The notes under the pieces: generated by a model
What the model was told of the DNA's origin: nothing
Seen by the model: the letters and a program-made list of their open reading frames with translations, nothing else
Database searches by the model: none
DNA from: Mnemiopsis leidyi
Lineage: Eukaryota; Ctenophora; Tentaculata; Lobata; Bolinopsidae
DNA length: 49,264 nt
Reading direction: 5' to 3'
Assembly: GCA_000226015.1 (NCBI GenBank)
Contig: JH152806.1
Coordinates: 537,413-586,676, forward strand
Made by a program: the position numbers and the translations under genes
In this document: positions 33,390-45,087 of the stretch, in pieces
Position numbering within the stretch: position 1 is the first letter of the stretch
Layout: each line of letters opens with the position of its first letter

Positions 33390-34460
33390 CTATTCGGCAA
33401 CTGGTTCTACTATTGGAGGGGCTTTCCGGCTTCTTAAGGAGGGTTTGTAGTCGATGGGCCTGAAATTGATAAAATTTATCAGATCTAATGGACATGGATG
33501 AGTTCTTAAACTTCGCTTCAAATACAATGTTAATTTAGATTTAAGTTAATACTAATTCTAATTATATTTATATCAACTAAAATTTTCATTAATCATTAAT
33601 GCGACGAATCATACTATTGTTGGGACAGAGCAAGAATTTTATTGTTGTCATGGTAATACCCGACTTTTGGAGCTCAAAATCTTGTCAAGAATTTTAAACT
33701 GTTTTCGATGAAAGTCCAGTTCTCTTTAACACGATTTAGTAATAGTTAATTATAGTACTTGAAGTTGAAGTCGAAAACTGGCTATGCAAGAGACAAATTT
33801 CCTTGATGCCATAAAACTTGCAAAGGGGGACAGTTGCAGTTCTAGTTTTTATAGTTGCACCCAGAATTTTACAGTTGGACTATTACCTTACAGTTACAGT
33901 TATTTAAGATAAAATACGATTTGAAAGGATTAAAGGAACGAACTTGTCGTAAGATCTGTTCGTGGATTTCGCTTGGAAATTGCTGACAGACTGCTGTTTC
34001 GCCATCTTAGACTGCTCTCGCTGGATAAACTGCCGACTTTGTGCCTGAAAACAAAATGAAGTTAAAGCGTAGGAAAAATTGAGACCCAAAATTATCTGGT
34101 TTTTACCTCCTCAAAACTTCAATTTTGTCTCTATGCTCTAAGACTAGGAGTCTGATATATCGATTTCAAATTCACTGAATAAAACACTATCAAATTTAAA
34201 TCAACAAGACTGCATAGTGCATGTACCTTTTCTATGGCCAAAGAAATGCCATTTTACAATTTATACTGTTAGTATTACTAATATCAATAAATAAATTTAA
34301 GAATAAAAGTAAGACCCACTGTTTTTAACATCTTGCGATTCGGATTATCGGCTTTCTTGGTCGGATCAGCATTGACACTGGCAGTTCTGACGACTTCTAT
34401 CGGGGCATGGGTCCCTGGGTCCCCACAGCATGCCAATAGTGTACCAAACAGTGCCCTCAT
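33390..34460 (-). CDS. spliced 103-residue protein of unknown function
   Basis: Exon 1 34460-34320 (MRALFGTLLACCGDPG, ending NPNRKMLKT), donor ACA|GTGGGT. Exon 2 34044-33944 (acceptor TTTTCAG; AQSRQFIQREQSKMAKQQSV), donor CAA|GTTCGT. Exon 3 33459-33390 (acceptor ATTTCAG; PIDYKPSLRSRKAPPIVEPV, stop TAG). Lengths 141, 101 and 70 keep frame exactly and the last exon reads as a basic, Pro-rich tail in only this frame. No signal peptide, membrane segment or known domain; the N-terminus has a CC pair that might be palmitoylated. Function not assigned. Confidence 0.5.
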
Positions 34461-34886
34461 GTCTTAGAATTAGCTGGCGCGAAATTTTGTAAAATGCAGA
34501 AAAGTATTTTTAAAAGTTTAAAATGTATAATTGTTTATGTATTTCACTGGAATTTAAGCAGAATGAGAAAAGCGATATTTGTTTCCAGTTTGATGATGGA
34601 TGAAAACGGCCTGATTAATTAAGGTTGTCTGACTGGTCCTTGTTGATGATGATGATGCCAAAACGAAAGATCAGAGCTCCAATTCCTTATTCTACAATTC
34701 GAATTTCTGCAGTTGTATCAGTACAACTAGTAGTAGTACTACTTAGATTTATTGACAATGTTATGTAATGAATGTATGCAATGACCAATGAATTTTCACT
34801 CGGCTCCGACTCGTGCAATTGATATTTTACGATGTAAATCGCACTCAACCAGTAACCACTACCAGTACCAAGTAGGCTGTTAGCTA
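34461..34886. other. upstream spacer of unknown gene
   Basis: No coding evidence; ends at the start of a MITE-like palindrome. Confidence 0.4.
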
Positions 34887-35412
34887 TAAGGGGTCGTTCA
34901 CATATGACGTCATCACCTAGGGGGGAGGGGGTTTCCATGAATGATGATGATTGATGACGAGGGGGGGAGGGGGTTCCGACTGTGATGAAGTCATTATGTT
35001 AATTTACCTCTGACATTTAGGGGGGTTTCTTCATGATGATGAATGATGACGGAGGGGGAGGGGGGGNNNNNNNNNNNNNNNNNNNNNNNNNNNNNNNNNN
35101 NNNNNNNNNNNNNNNNNNNNNNNNNNNNNNNNNNNNNNNNNNNNNNNNNNNNNNNNNNNNNNNNNNNNNNNNNNNNNNATAAGGGGTCGTTCACATATGA
35201 CGTCATCACCCTAGGGGGGAGGGGGGTTTCCATGAATGATGATGATTGATGACGAGGGGGGGAGGGGGGTTCCGACTGTGATGAAGTCATTATGTTAATT
35301 TACCTCTGACATTTAGGGGGGGTTTCTTCATGATGATGAATGATGACGGAGGGGGGAAGGGGGGGGGTAAAAATTGCCGAAAATTTGCTGACGTCATATG
35401 TGAACGACACCT
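34887..35412. mobile_element. MITE-like element with GTCGTTCACATATGACGTCA ends, split by N gap
   Basis: Left end GGGGTCGTTCACATATGACG at 34890; right end TGACGTCATATGTGAACGAC at 35390-35409 is its inverse. The interior is G-rich with GATGAC words. The block 34887-35066 repeats at 35177-35366 on the far side of gap 35067-35178, so the copy number is probably an assembly artefact. Another lone end is at about 37247-37269. Confidence 0.7.
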
Positions 35413-35811
35413 AACAGTAACAGTAACTATAAGTATGATAATTGCTCTAAAAAGTATATTAAAAGGTAAAGTAAACTGCAGGCATTTTGATCTTCAACAA
35501 ATAATCAGTCATGTGTGTAACTGTAAGCAACAAAAGATCACAATAATATGGCTGGGAGCATGATAATGACAATGAGTAGTAAGTAATAGTATGGCCGTGA
35601 CATTTTATTTTCCGTGGAAATAATCACTGATCTTAAGCCGTACGACAAAAATTGTTTTGTGGATACTGATATGAGTCTGACCAATACGTACTAGTAGTCA
35701 CAGTGGCAAGACTAATAGTGATGGCCATGCTCCTTTAAGTTTAACGTTAAACACCATTCTTTCATAACACATGATTTCTTCTGAATGCCCGTTTTATTCA
35801 ACGTCAATTAA

Positions 35812-35918
35812 CCGCGTCAATATCGACTTTAGACTTAAACTACGTCATTCTTTGTATCAATTAACCGCGTCAATATCGACTTAAGACTTAAACTACGTCA
35901 TTCTTTGTATTAATTTAA
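35812..35918. repeat. 59-base direct repeat
   Basis: TCAATTAACCGCGTCAATAT ... ACGTCATTCTTTGTAT occurs twice in copy 1 of the segmental duplication but once in copy 2 (37540). Confidence 0.85.
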
Positions 35919-36015
35919 GCTGCCTGCAGTAAGGGCATGATAAGGATGGTCTGGGAACACATTTCTAACGCTAACAGTAACACTATGACTAACAGGCTGT
36001 TTTCAACAGGAATAA

Positions 36016-36430
36016 GTTGTTATGGGTCCCAGGAACCCCCCCTCCCCCAAAGAGTTGTCAATCATTGATTTTCATTTACAAAATGAAGGTTTACCAAATA
36101 CAGCGGTAGATGATTGTAACTGTTTTGATACTTCTGTAGTGATTTATCTTTAAAATTTCCTTTCTTTGTCAATTCTTAGACACGAATTACAAAAATGCGA
36201 TGTAACTCAAAGTCAAAACACGTTGGCCTGAGGATCTTTAAACCTTGATGCGTCCCTTATAATGTGACTATTGCGGCCATTTTGCACACCATATCTGGTT
36301 CATAGAACCATTAATCAAGAAATTGACTCTATTCACACAGGCGCCAGGTGAAATATGCTGTTAGTGTTGCGGCCGGGCCGGAGCAAATCCAGATTGACAA
36401 CTCTTTGGGGGGTTCCTGGGACCCACAACA
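36016..36430. mobile_element. MITE-like element, TIR GGGTCCCAGGAACC
   Basis: Left end GTTATGGGTCCCAGGAACCC through CAAAGAGTTGTCAA; right end 36395-36430 is the reverse complement (TTGACAACTCTTTGG ... TTCCTGGGACCCA). About 415 bases, no ORF. A right end alone persists in the second segmental copy at ~37857. Confidence 0.7.
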
Positions 36431-36596
36431 ATATATTCCTTTCGAAAACAATGTTGCAAATTTGTTCCCAGATGAGTCCCACTTGAGGCTAATTTTCCCT
36501 AACTACTGAACTAATGTGGTTTTAAGTGGGGAGGGAACCTTTTTCAGGTCCTCATTTCTAGCAAGCTCGACTCCAAGAGGTGTCGACAAAATGGTA

Positions 36597-36960
36597 CCGA
36601 CAATGGCAACAATGGTGATAATAAATACAATCGCGATGCGAGAATGGTGATAATGAATACAATGGCGACAATGGCGACATTGCAGCGACAATCAGACAAA
36701 GATAAAAAAGATACATACCACAAAAATGGCGACAGTGATGCCAATGGCGACAGTGGTATCAACGGCGACAATGTCGACAATGGCGACAATGGTATCAATG
36801 GCGACAATGGCACCATTGACGCCACTGTCGACCATGTCGACAATGGCGATAATCAGGAAAGATCATTTATACCGATTTATTGGCGTTGATGACAGTGGTG
36901 CCAATGGTGACAGTGGCACCATTGACGCCACTGTCGTCAATGCCGACGTGAAAACTGAAA
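36597..36960. repeat. degenerate ATGGCGACA nonamer array with internal palindromes
   Basis: Dozens of units of (A/C)AATGGCGAC or its inverse GTCGCCATTG, mixed in both orientations after 36800. ORFs here only reflect the repeat. Confidence 0.85.
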
Positions 36961-38060
36961 TAGGTATAATTATTTACTGATTATCGCCATTGTCACCATT
37001 GATGATGATCATTGATGCCATTGTCGCATTGGTGCCAATTTGTTATACTATGTCATATCAGTGAAAACACAGTATTTCACCAGATTTCTGAATCAGAATT
37101 TTTACTTGAAAATTTTCCTTCTGATTTTGTAAAATTCTGATAAAAATTTTCAAAAAAATCAAAAATTTTCAAAAAAATCCTATCAATCCTTAAAAATTTC
37201 GATGACATCATCATTGGCCAAACCCCCTCCCAGTCTCCCCTAGGTGATGGCGTCATATGTGAACGACCCCTAATAATAATATGGCTCGGAACATGACAAT
37301 GAGTATAAATAAGTAATAGTATGTCGGCCGTGACATTTAATTTTCCGTGGAAAGAATCACTGGTCTTAAGCCGTACGACAAAAATTGTTCTGTGGATACC
37401 TATATGAGTTTGACAAACTCGTAGTCACAAGTCGCAAGACTGAAGACTAATAGTAATGACCATCAACCATGCTCCTTTAAGTTTAAACACCATTCTTTCA
37501 TAACACATGATTTCTTCTGAATGCCCGTTTTATTCAACGTCAATTAACCACGTCAATATCGACTTTAGACTCAAACTGCGTCATTCTTTGGATCAATTCA
37601 AGCTGCCTGTAGAAAGGGCATAATAAGGATGGTCTGGGAACAAATTGGTAACACTATGAGTATTGACGAGATTATATCCGTCTAACGTTCTTTAGCTGCG
37701 TGAGTCGGGTATCACCGCGACAATATGAGTATGACTAACAAGCAGGAATATGTTGTATGTTGCGCGTATCGGTATGGCCCAATCCCATACCGATACTATG
37801 GGGCGCCTGTGTGAAAATTTGCAAAATGCTGTTGCGGCCGGGCAAAACAAATACAGACAACTCTTTGTGGTTCCTGGGACCAATAACAATATATTCCTTT
37901 TGAAAACAGCTTGTTACAAATTTGTTCCCATATTAGTCCCATTTGATTTTTTTAGTCCCATTTAATTTTCTCTTAAACTACTGAACCAATGTGTTTTCAA
38001 GTGAGGATGGAACCATTTTTAGGTCCTCAATTCGAGAAAGCTCGACTCCAAGAGGTGTGC

Positions 38061-39666
38061 ACTAAATGATAACGGGTGTGTTATGTTGTTGTGGGTGGGC
38101 CGAGAATCAACCAAGCGCAGCTACATGATGTGCATGACGGAGCAGCTATTTGTGATTTGAACGGACACGATTTCCACTGATAATGATATTTTGAAATATA
38201 ACTATGACTGTACAACTATAAGTATAAGTATAACTATCAGTAAGAGTTAGTCCTCGCAATTAAATTATATTTATAGGACTAGGATTAGGAATTCAATTAT
38301 AAGCGGACGCCAAGAATTATGTATAAGAATAGCAAATAGAAATAGAATTAGAAATAGAATGTTCTCCGCGCGAGGCACAGAATGATTTTTGTTTTGATGG
38401 ACTACTTATACTACCCAGAACACAATGACTATCACTTAGAAGAGCTACAAAAATTAAAACGACTGACTGAAGGCTTTTGTATGCTTATTGATAATGGGCG
38501 GAGCAGGTAATTGTAGAACAAAGCAACTAGCATGTGCCTTGTCGCTGGTGAAGAGTTTTTGACTGACTAAAAGTATTTGTTGGAGTGCAATTGCATATAT
38601 CTCTGCTAGTGCTACTGCTAGTCTATCTTACTCTTAGGCAACTACGCACTTAAGGCCTAAAGACGCACTAAAGGCAAAGAGCTACTAGCTACTGAAACTA
38701 AGGCCTAAAGACAAACTAAGCGCAGAAGCCCATCCCTAGCTTGCAATTGTGAACAGTACGCCATTTCCATTATCTGTTATTTAATTTTATATTTAATTTT
38801 ATCTGTCCATCTGTCCATCGGAACGCAAATTCAAAGCGCGCAGCGGCATTAATTTGTCTCACTGCTCACGTTGCCACACTGTGTTGGTGAAACAAACACC
38901 TTTCAAACTGAACGGTTCAATTGCATTATGATTAAGATGAAATTGACGAGATTGTATCGACGAGATTATATCTTTCTACCGCTCTCTAACGCATAATGAA
39001 ACGTTCAGCTTAGGGGGATGCAGGGCTAGGCAACGTCTTGCTAGAAGTAGACGTTGCCTAGCTTAGCCCTGCGGCCTTGAAGAGGCAGCCTCCAACGGCG
39101 GCGTGAAATAGGTCTCAACGTGAAGCAATCAACGCCTATTGACAGAGGACAGTACTTTGATGTTTGAGTTGCATTGTAGTTGTACAATGAATGAATGGAA
39201 CAACAACAATTGACACAAGAGCGATTGGCCTTTTCCTTGCTCTAAGACCTTCACGTATTTAATGCCGTAAAGACGATCATCTAACAAAGTCAACAATAGT
39301 AATAGTACATGGTACTAATTTGAGGACCCAACTTCGTGGGAAAATCGGAGGTTGTCAGAATCACATTTTAAATATATAATGGGTTTTCAAAGAGATATTC
39401 TCGCGTCATCCATTCGATGAAAGGCACAATTTATCGGCCATGCTAGTCGAGTATCCTACGGTTTAATTTGTAAAAAATACACTCCATTTTGTAAAACAAT
39501 AAATTAGTTATTCAAGAACAACATATCGATATCTTGATCTCTCAAGAAATTCTAAATCTTGTTGTTTGTTCTCTTAATATAATTGAGAAACTTCAAGTAC
39601 ACGTTCTGTTTTAAATCAACTATACCAAATGAAAACCTAGCAATAATGTTAAGCTTATAAATATAT
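38061..39666. other. intergenic, repeat relics
   Basis: No gene. Contains a hairpin at 39020-39072 and dispersed words GACGAGATTATATC (38965, also 29352 and 37666). Confidence 0.5.
39020..39072. other. short stable hairpin
   Basis: GCAGGGCTAGGCAACGTC pairs with GACGTTGCC-TAGC-TTAGCCCTGC around a 12-base loop, one bulge. Size is in the range of a pre-miRNA stem, but short inverted-repeat relics look the same. Confidence 0.45.
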
Positions 39667-40265
39667 TCATTGCTGCATCTTTTCTTGCAGTCTGTTAGCT
39701 ATAAAAAATTGCGTATCTATAAATCGTTCTGCGCAGTTTTTGAAGCAGTTCTCAGTCTTTCTGTCAAAAGAGGATGAAAATCTGAAAAAACAATTTATTA
39801 GAGAAAGTCGTATCTTAGTTGCTATCTTTTAAATTTTATATCGTAAATCAGAGGGGGGGGGACAAGAAGACAACGATTTTTTGACAATTTGGCCTACGTT
39901 CAGGAGTCATGGTCAAGTGGTCGAAAATTTTTTTCCTTGACCATACTCATAGTCAGATTTTCATCAAGTTTTTAGTATTACTATTGACCAAGAGGGCAAT
40001 TTATAGGATGTCATGGTCAGTCCCCTTATATTGTAAGTTAACAGTATTGCACCGTAGTACTTCAATATTTCCAATACACAACAGCAAAAAATCACACCAT
40101 CAGAAAATTTATAAAAAAGTTCGCGTACTTGTCTCCCGAGGTACACTTCTCAAAACACATCATCCCTATGTTAAGAATCCCAGCTGCTTGCTCCTTCCGC
40201 TGTATGGCGTACGCTTGGAGCTGTTGGACTTGTTGTTGTTGTTCGGGAGTCATGACCTGGTCCAT
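39667..40265 (-). CDS. TIMM8: mitochondrial intermembrane-space chaperone Tim8
   Basis: Two exons: 40265-40129 (MDQVMTPEQQQQVQQLQAYA, then MMCFEKCTSG) and 39781-39667 (acceptor TTTTTTCAG; ENCFKNCAERFIDTQFFIAN, stop TGA). The joined 83-residue protein has the twin CX3C motifs of small Tims, CFEKC and CFKNC, 16 residues apart, and CxERFIDTxxFIxNRL, which is specific to Tim8 (human TIMM8A). Tim8 pairs with Tim13 to escort hydrophobic precursors across the intermembrane space. Donor is GTACGC, weak, but phase and family fit exactly. Gln-rich N-terminus is longer than needed for the fold. Confidence 0.9.
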
Positions 40266-41640
40266 GAATGTAGTCCTAGTAAAGGAGTTGGTTTAATGTC
40301 GTATCGTTACCAGTTGGTAATGTGATTTCATTGGTATGAGTAAACTTTCATCCCCTCCACACCCCAGTACCGTACAGATACGTTCATTGGAGTCGATTTA
40401 AGTTACAATGTTTTAAGTAAATAAGAGTTCCAACAACAAATATACAGAAAATGTTAAATTCCTCTGTGTCATATGTAGATAATATTAGAAAAGTAACAAG
40501 ATAAATATTACTCTTCTATAACCGGATATTCATCTTATACTTTGCATCGTTAGATTTCGAAACATTCAATAGATAGCGAATATATGTCCTTTTTAGATAG
40601 TTATACTGTATACTCTGATTCCAAATCTCTCACAAACTTTTAGTAGTTACACATGCTCTTTGAGTTTATTAGATAAACTAGCAATAATGTTGCTTACAAC
40701 TTGTACATAAAACCGCCAAATCAATCCAAGATCAAAGATAAAAGAAAAGGTATGGGCTGGCCGCTGGCCGCTGCTCACCAACTATCTTGGGCTACAGTTT
40801 TGGAGTCGTCATTTATCATTATATACACTTAAATCAGACACGGTCAAACCATGTATTTTAGGTACTCGAAATGAACTAAACGAAGTAGTTTAATCCATAA
40901 ATGGTTTCAATATCACTCAGAAGTAACTGGTTAGGTTAGGCCTAGCCAGCAAAGATGTCCTTGCGCGCGTACATATGTGCGTACGTGCAATTTAATTCCG
41001 CTAAATGGTTACGTTGCTTCTTATCGACTTTTTATATTTCACGAATTAAATTTTGCTAGTACATAAAGAGATCATAAAGAGGTCGCGCCGCTTTGCCACA
41101 AAATTCGGCCACCAACACAGGAAATGTCTCAAAATGGCAAGAAGTGTGGCAAACGGCTGTAATTCAGCCTGTGTGTCATGTTTGCGAAGAAACTAGATAA
41201 TATCGTCCAGATAATATCATTTTACATGAAAAATTCAGCCTCCCTTAAAATTAACACACACGCACTTCGCAGGAAAGAGGCGCAATATCTTTCACACTAG
41301 TTCGAAAGGTGTACAAGTAGTTTCAATATATTATTTCATGCAAGTTGTTTTTATATATTAGATTGAATAAATCCTGCACAAGTAGTATGTCACTAATGGG
41401 TAAACTTACGGCAACATATCAGATAATATTTCAGTAACTTAGCGCAGGGCACTGCTTTGATTTAAAGTTTAAACCTACTCAAGACTCAAGAGCAGCCATA
41501 GCAGTCTCTTATGTGCTTGGTTCAATTCCTTAAATTAAAACGTGTCGTCAATATCAAAGAGCAATCTACTTCAACCCCTCAATACCCATCAAATAATGGA
41601 CTGTAAAATAAAAATACATCCACTAATTTACATACACATT
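40266..41640. other. intergenic, TIMM8 to CAMLG
   Basis: No coding evidence on either strand. Confidence 0.5.
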
Positions 41641-44382
41641 TCACATAAACTGATACCGTATTAAATGGTATCCGAAATATAAGACAAGAAAGTCCTTTAA
41701 AAGGTTATAAAGAAAAACCACGTATTTAGCACAACGTATAGAGTCCTCGTGGGGCAAGCCCAGTAGAATTAATGCTCGGCTCCACAGTGGCGCTGGACTC
41801 ATCTGAGGGAGAAAGGTGGGTTTTGTAGTTAGTTTGGTCGTTTATGTGCATAGTGTAAAGAAGAGGGATTTTTGTAATTTTCATAGGAAACAGGACGCAA
41901 TGTTATAACTAGGATATTTAAATATTTCAGTATGACATTGATTACGTTCACTCAAATTACATATTTGTATAATAGTAGTGTTGAAAGTTTTAACACTTCC
42001 AACACTACTATTATACAAAAAATTTAAGTGAACATGATAAATGTCATATTGATTGAAATATCAATATATATTTCTTATCAAAATTATGTGCATAATAAGT
42101 TGAATAAAAAGCTGGAGTTTGTTTTAACAGACTTGATCATTGGATTGGTTGAAATCAAAACCTTGGCTAAATTTTGGGTTGACACCAACGTATCATAAAA
42201 AATTCGAGCCTAGAAAAGCATAAAAATTGACTATTAATATTCTGAATAACACAACCTTCATTGTTCTTTACATTGTTAAAGTTATTGAACGTACCTTTCT
42301 GAACAGATAGCTTTTGGTGTGCATGTAAGTTAGAAGTGCGATCTGAACACACAAATAGGGGTAAATCAATCCAACCTGTTAAAATGGTGTAGTATAGTAT
42401 ATATAGTATAACCTATAATTTCATGTATAGTACATACATTCATTAACATGAAACATTTTGTTTCAAATTACTTTTTTACACTTCACACAATCACACATTT
42501 TACTTATATCAACAATTGAGTAAATAGATGAAAATAGAATGCATAAAACTTCAATTTTATGTATCACACGATACATAAATCATATTTTCTCACATTATAC
42601 ATAACACTCACACTATACATTGCACACACATTATACATTACACTCACATTATAAATTATAATTACACTCACATTATACATGACACTCACATTATACATTA
42701 CACTAACATAATACAATACACTCCCATTATACATACATTACACTCACATTATACATTACATTCACACTATACACTTCACTCACATTATACATTACACTCA
42801 CATTATAAATTATAATTACACTCACATTATACATGACACTCACATTATACATTACACTAACATAATACAATACACTCCCATTATACATACATTACACTCA
42901 CATTATACATTACATTCACATTATACATTACACTCACATTATACATTGCACTCACATTATACTCACATTATACATTACACTCACATTATACATTACACTA
43001 ACATTATACATACATCACACTAACATTATACATTACACTAACATTATACATTACATTCACATTATACATTACTCTCACATTATACACTATACACTGCACA
43101 CACATTATACATTACACTCATATTATACATTAAACTTACATTGTACACTACAATCACATTATACATTACACTAAAATTATACATTACACTCACACTATAC
43201 ATAACACTCACACAATACACTACACTCACATTATACATTACGCTCACATTATAATTAAACTCTACTCAAACTAAACACTACACTCACATTATACATTACA
43301 CTCACACAATACACTACACTCACATTATACATTACACTCACATTATACACTACACTCACATTATACATTACACTCACATTATACACTACACTCACATTAT
43401 ACATTACACTCGTGACATTATACATTACACTCACACTATACATTACACTCACACTATACATTACACTCACACTATACACTACACTCACATTATAATTACA
43501 CTCACACTATACACTACACTCACACTATACACTACACTCACATTATACACCACACATACCTCATCTCCGATATAGTTAAAGAGTTGAAGAGAGGTAAGAA
43601 GGACTGCTAGCCCAACAAAGAGTACTATTCTTAGTCCACTGTTAGCTGGCTCTATAACAATGTAGTTCTCTGTATCGCCACTTCCCAGCAACTTGGACAG
43701 CTCTGACAAACAAAATAGTTGTTTAAATGGTGATTTAAAATCTGGCTTTAATGAAAATGGATCATACGCTATCAGCAGATCACGGAAAAATAGCCTGAAT
43801 TAAGATATTGGAGCGATTAATATTGAGCAAATTACTGGCGTGTACTCTTAACACCCCATTGTTTCTATTTTGTTTTTCTTCACCTGGAATTTGACTAGAT
43901 GGATCATCATTCAGATGCTATAGATGACTTTAAATTGAAAAAGTTGAATAAAAGAAGAGCTCAAAATACACAAAATAGTTGACAAGAAAAACAAACTGTG
44001 CTGAAACCTGCTAGTTGACAAGAAAACAAACTGTGTTGAAACCTAAGAAAAACAAACTGTGCTAAAACCTACTAGTTGACAAGAAAATAAACTGTGCTAA
44101 AACCTAAGAAGAAACAAACTGTGCTGAAACCTAAGAAGAAACAAACTGTGCTGAAACCTAAGAAAAACAAACTGTGCTAAAACCTAAGAAAAACAAACTG
44201 TGCTGAAACCTAAGAAGAAACAAACTGTGCTGAAACCTACTGTCTTCATCCTCGTCACTGTCGTGTATCCGGTGCTGGTTGTACTCCCCCCTCACCTTGC
44301 TCATCCTGTCGTTCTTGTTTTCCAGGATTTTCGCTTTGCGCGCAGCTCGCTGCGCTTCCCTCTTTTCTGCGGGCGTGCTCAT
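41641..44382 (-). CDS. CAMLG: CAML/GET2-like ER membrane receptor for tail-anchored protein insertion
   Basis: Four exons: 44382-44241, 43702-43560, 42342-42295, 41802-41641 (TGA), giving 164 residues. The N-terminus AEKREAQRAARKAKIL-ENKNDRMSKV is the basic helix that GET2/CAML uses to bind the GET3 ATPase. Exon 2 holds TM1 (LRIVLFVGLAVLLTSLQLFN), exon 3 the start of TM2 (IALLTYMHTKSYLFRK), and exon 4 LWSRALILLGLPHEDSIRCA then YNLLKDFLVLYFGYHLI, which lines up with human CAMLG LLLSGIPAE ... LCVYFFTFIFCHEL. With WRB/GET1 it inserts tail-anchored proteins into the ER. It is far shorter than human CAMLG (296), mainly by loss of the acidic linker. Both introns 1 and 2 begin in a minisatellite at the donor. 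Exon phases all agree. Confidence 0.8.
41922..42062. repeat. 140-base palindrome in CAMLG intron 3
   Basis: TTGTATAATAGTAGTGTTG and its exact inverse flank a 16-base loop; outer arms (TATTTCA-TATGACATT, GTTCACT-AAATT) also pair with mismatches. MITE-like, or a long hairpin transcript. Confidence 0.8.
42593..43553. repeat. ACACTCACATTATACATT minisatellite in CAMLG intron 2
   Basis: About 950 bases of an 18-19-base unit with a larger internal duplication (42640-42760 recurs at 42800-42910). The array ends on the donor of exon 2 (43554-43559). Confidence 0.95.
43975..44240. repeat. ~25-base minisatellite in CAMLG intron 1, abutting the donor
   Basis: Units share AACAAACTGTGCTGAAACCT with variable AAGAAGAA spacer; the last unit ends in AACCTAC, the complement of the exon 1 donor GTAGGTT. 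Confidence 0.9.
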
Positions 44383-45087
44383 TGTAGAGTGTAGATTGTT
44401 TGTCTTCTAGTCTGCCTCTTATGTTACATCCTACGAGTTTAGGTAATGTCGCTTTAATTCAAGAAAATTAAAGTCGATGAAGGTTTTTTTATTAATCTAT
44501 ATAAGATAAAAATTTACAATTCTAAAATTCGGGGAGATTTATCTGGATCAGGAAGAAACACAACAGTTGGTGTCAAAACAATCATAATTTGTAATTCACA
44601 AAATCACAGTACACGAATTGAAACATTTTGTCACGATTGAAAACTTCCGTCACTCAACAACAACAAATAACGGATATTCACGAAAAAATGGAAAAGGAAT
44701 TCACCCTTTCCCACAAAAAGACCCCTTTGATCCATGATCTACTTATCTATCAAAAACAAAACTTAGAAGCCTCAAATACTGGCTAAAACTAGAATATGTA
44801 AACTAAAAACCGTTGGCTTATGCATCATCATTATGAAAGTTCTTAATCGATTCTATTCTCTGTGCAAACGTAATACATCTGATCGACTGATTCTACAAAA
44901 ATGCCATGCCAAGATTTAACTGTATATGGGTGAATAATTGCATTTTTCCATTCAATATACAAAAACTAAAACTATTGAATCGCATATAAAAACACTGAAC
45001 AGCCGCATTTCAAAATAGCATGTAGAAAGAGTTTTAGAACGAAAGAGGTGGATAATATATTACAAAGTTCAAGTCTAGGCGTGATAG
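44383..45087. other. intergenic, CAMLG to ARPC5
   Basis: AT-rich; no gene seen. Contains CAMLG upstream and ARPC5 3' flank. Confidence 0.5.

Larger units (their letters stand above)
35385..38060. repeat. diverged tandem segmental duplication, two copies
   Basis: Copy 1 from 35385 and copy 2 from 37245 both begin with the MITE end (GTCATATGTGAACGAC), then share GGCCGTGACATTT, CTTAAGCCGTACGACAAAAA, CATTCTTTCATAACACATGA, GGCCGGGC, GACAACTCTTTG and GCTCGACTCCAAGAGGTGT (36563 and 38038). Divergence is around ten percent by eye, so not an assembly error. Confidence 0.8.

Noticed and set aside
36644..36980. Plus-strand ORFs starting MATMATLQRQ and MATVMPMATVV
   Set aside because: Products of the ATGGCGACA repeat.
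39909..40325. 138-codon plus-strand ORF
   Set aside because: It lies antisense to TIMM8 exon 1, whose motifs and splice phases are far better support.
43255..43488. ORF with repeating MYNVSVVYNVSV
   Set aside because: It is the CAMLG intron 2 minisatellite read in frame.
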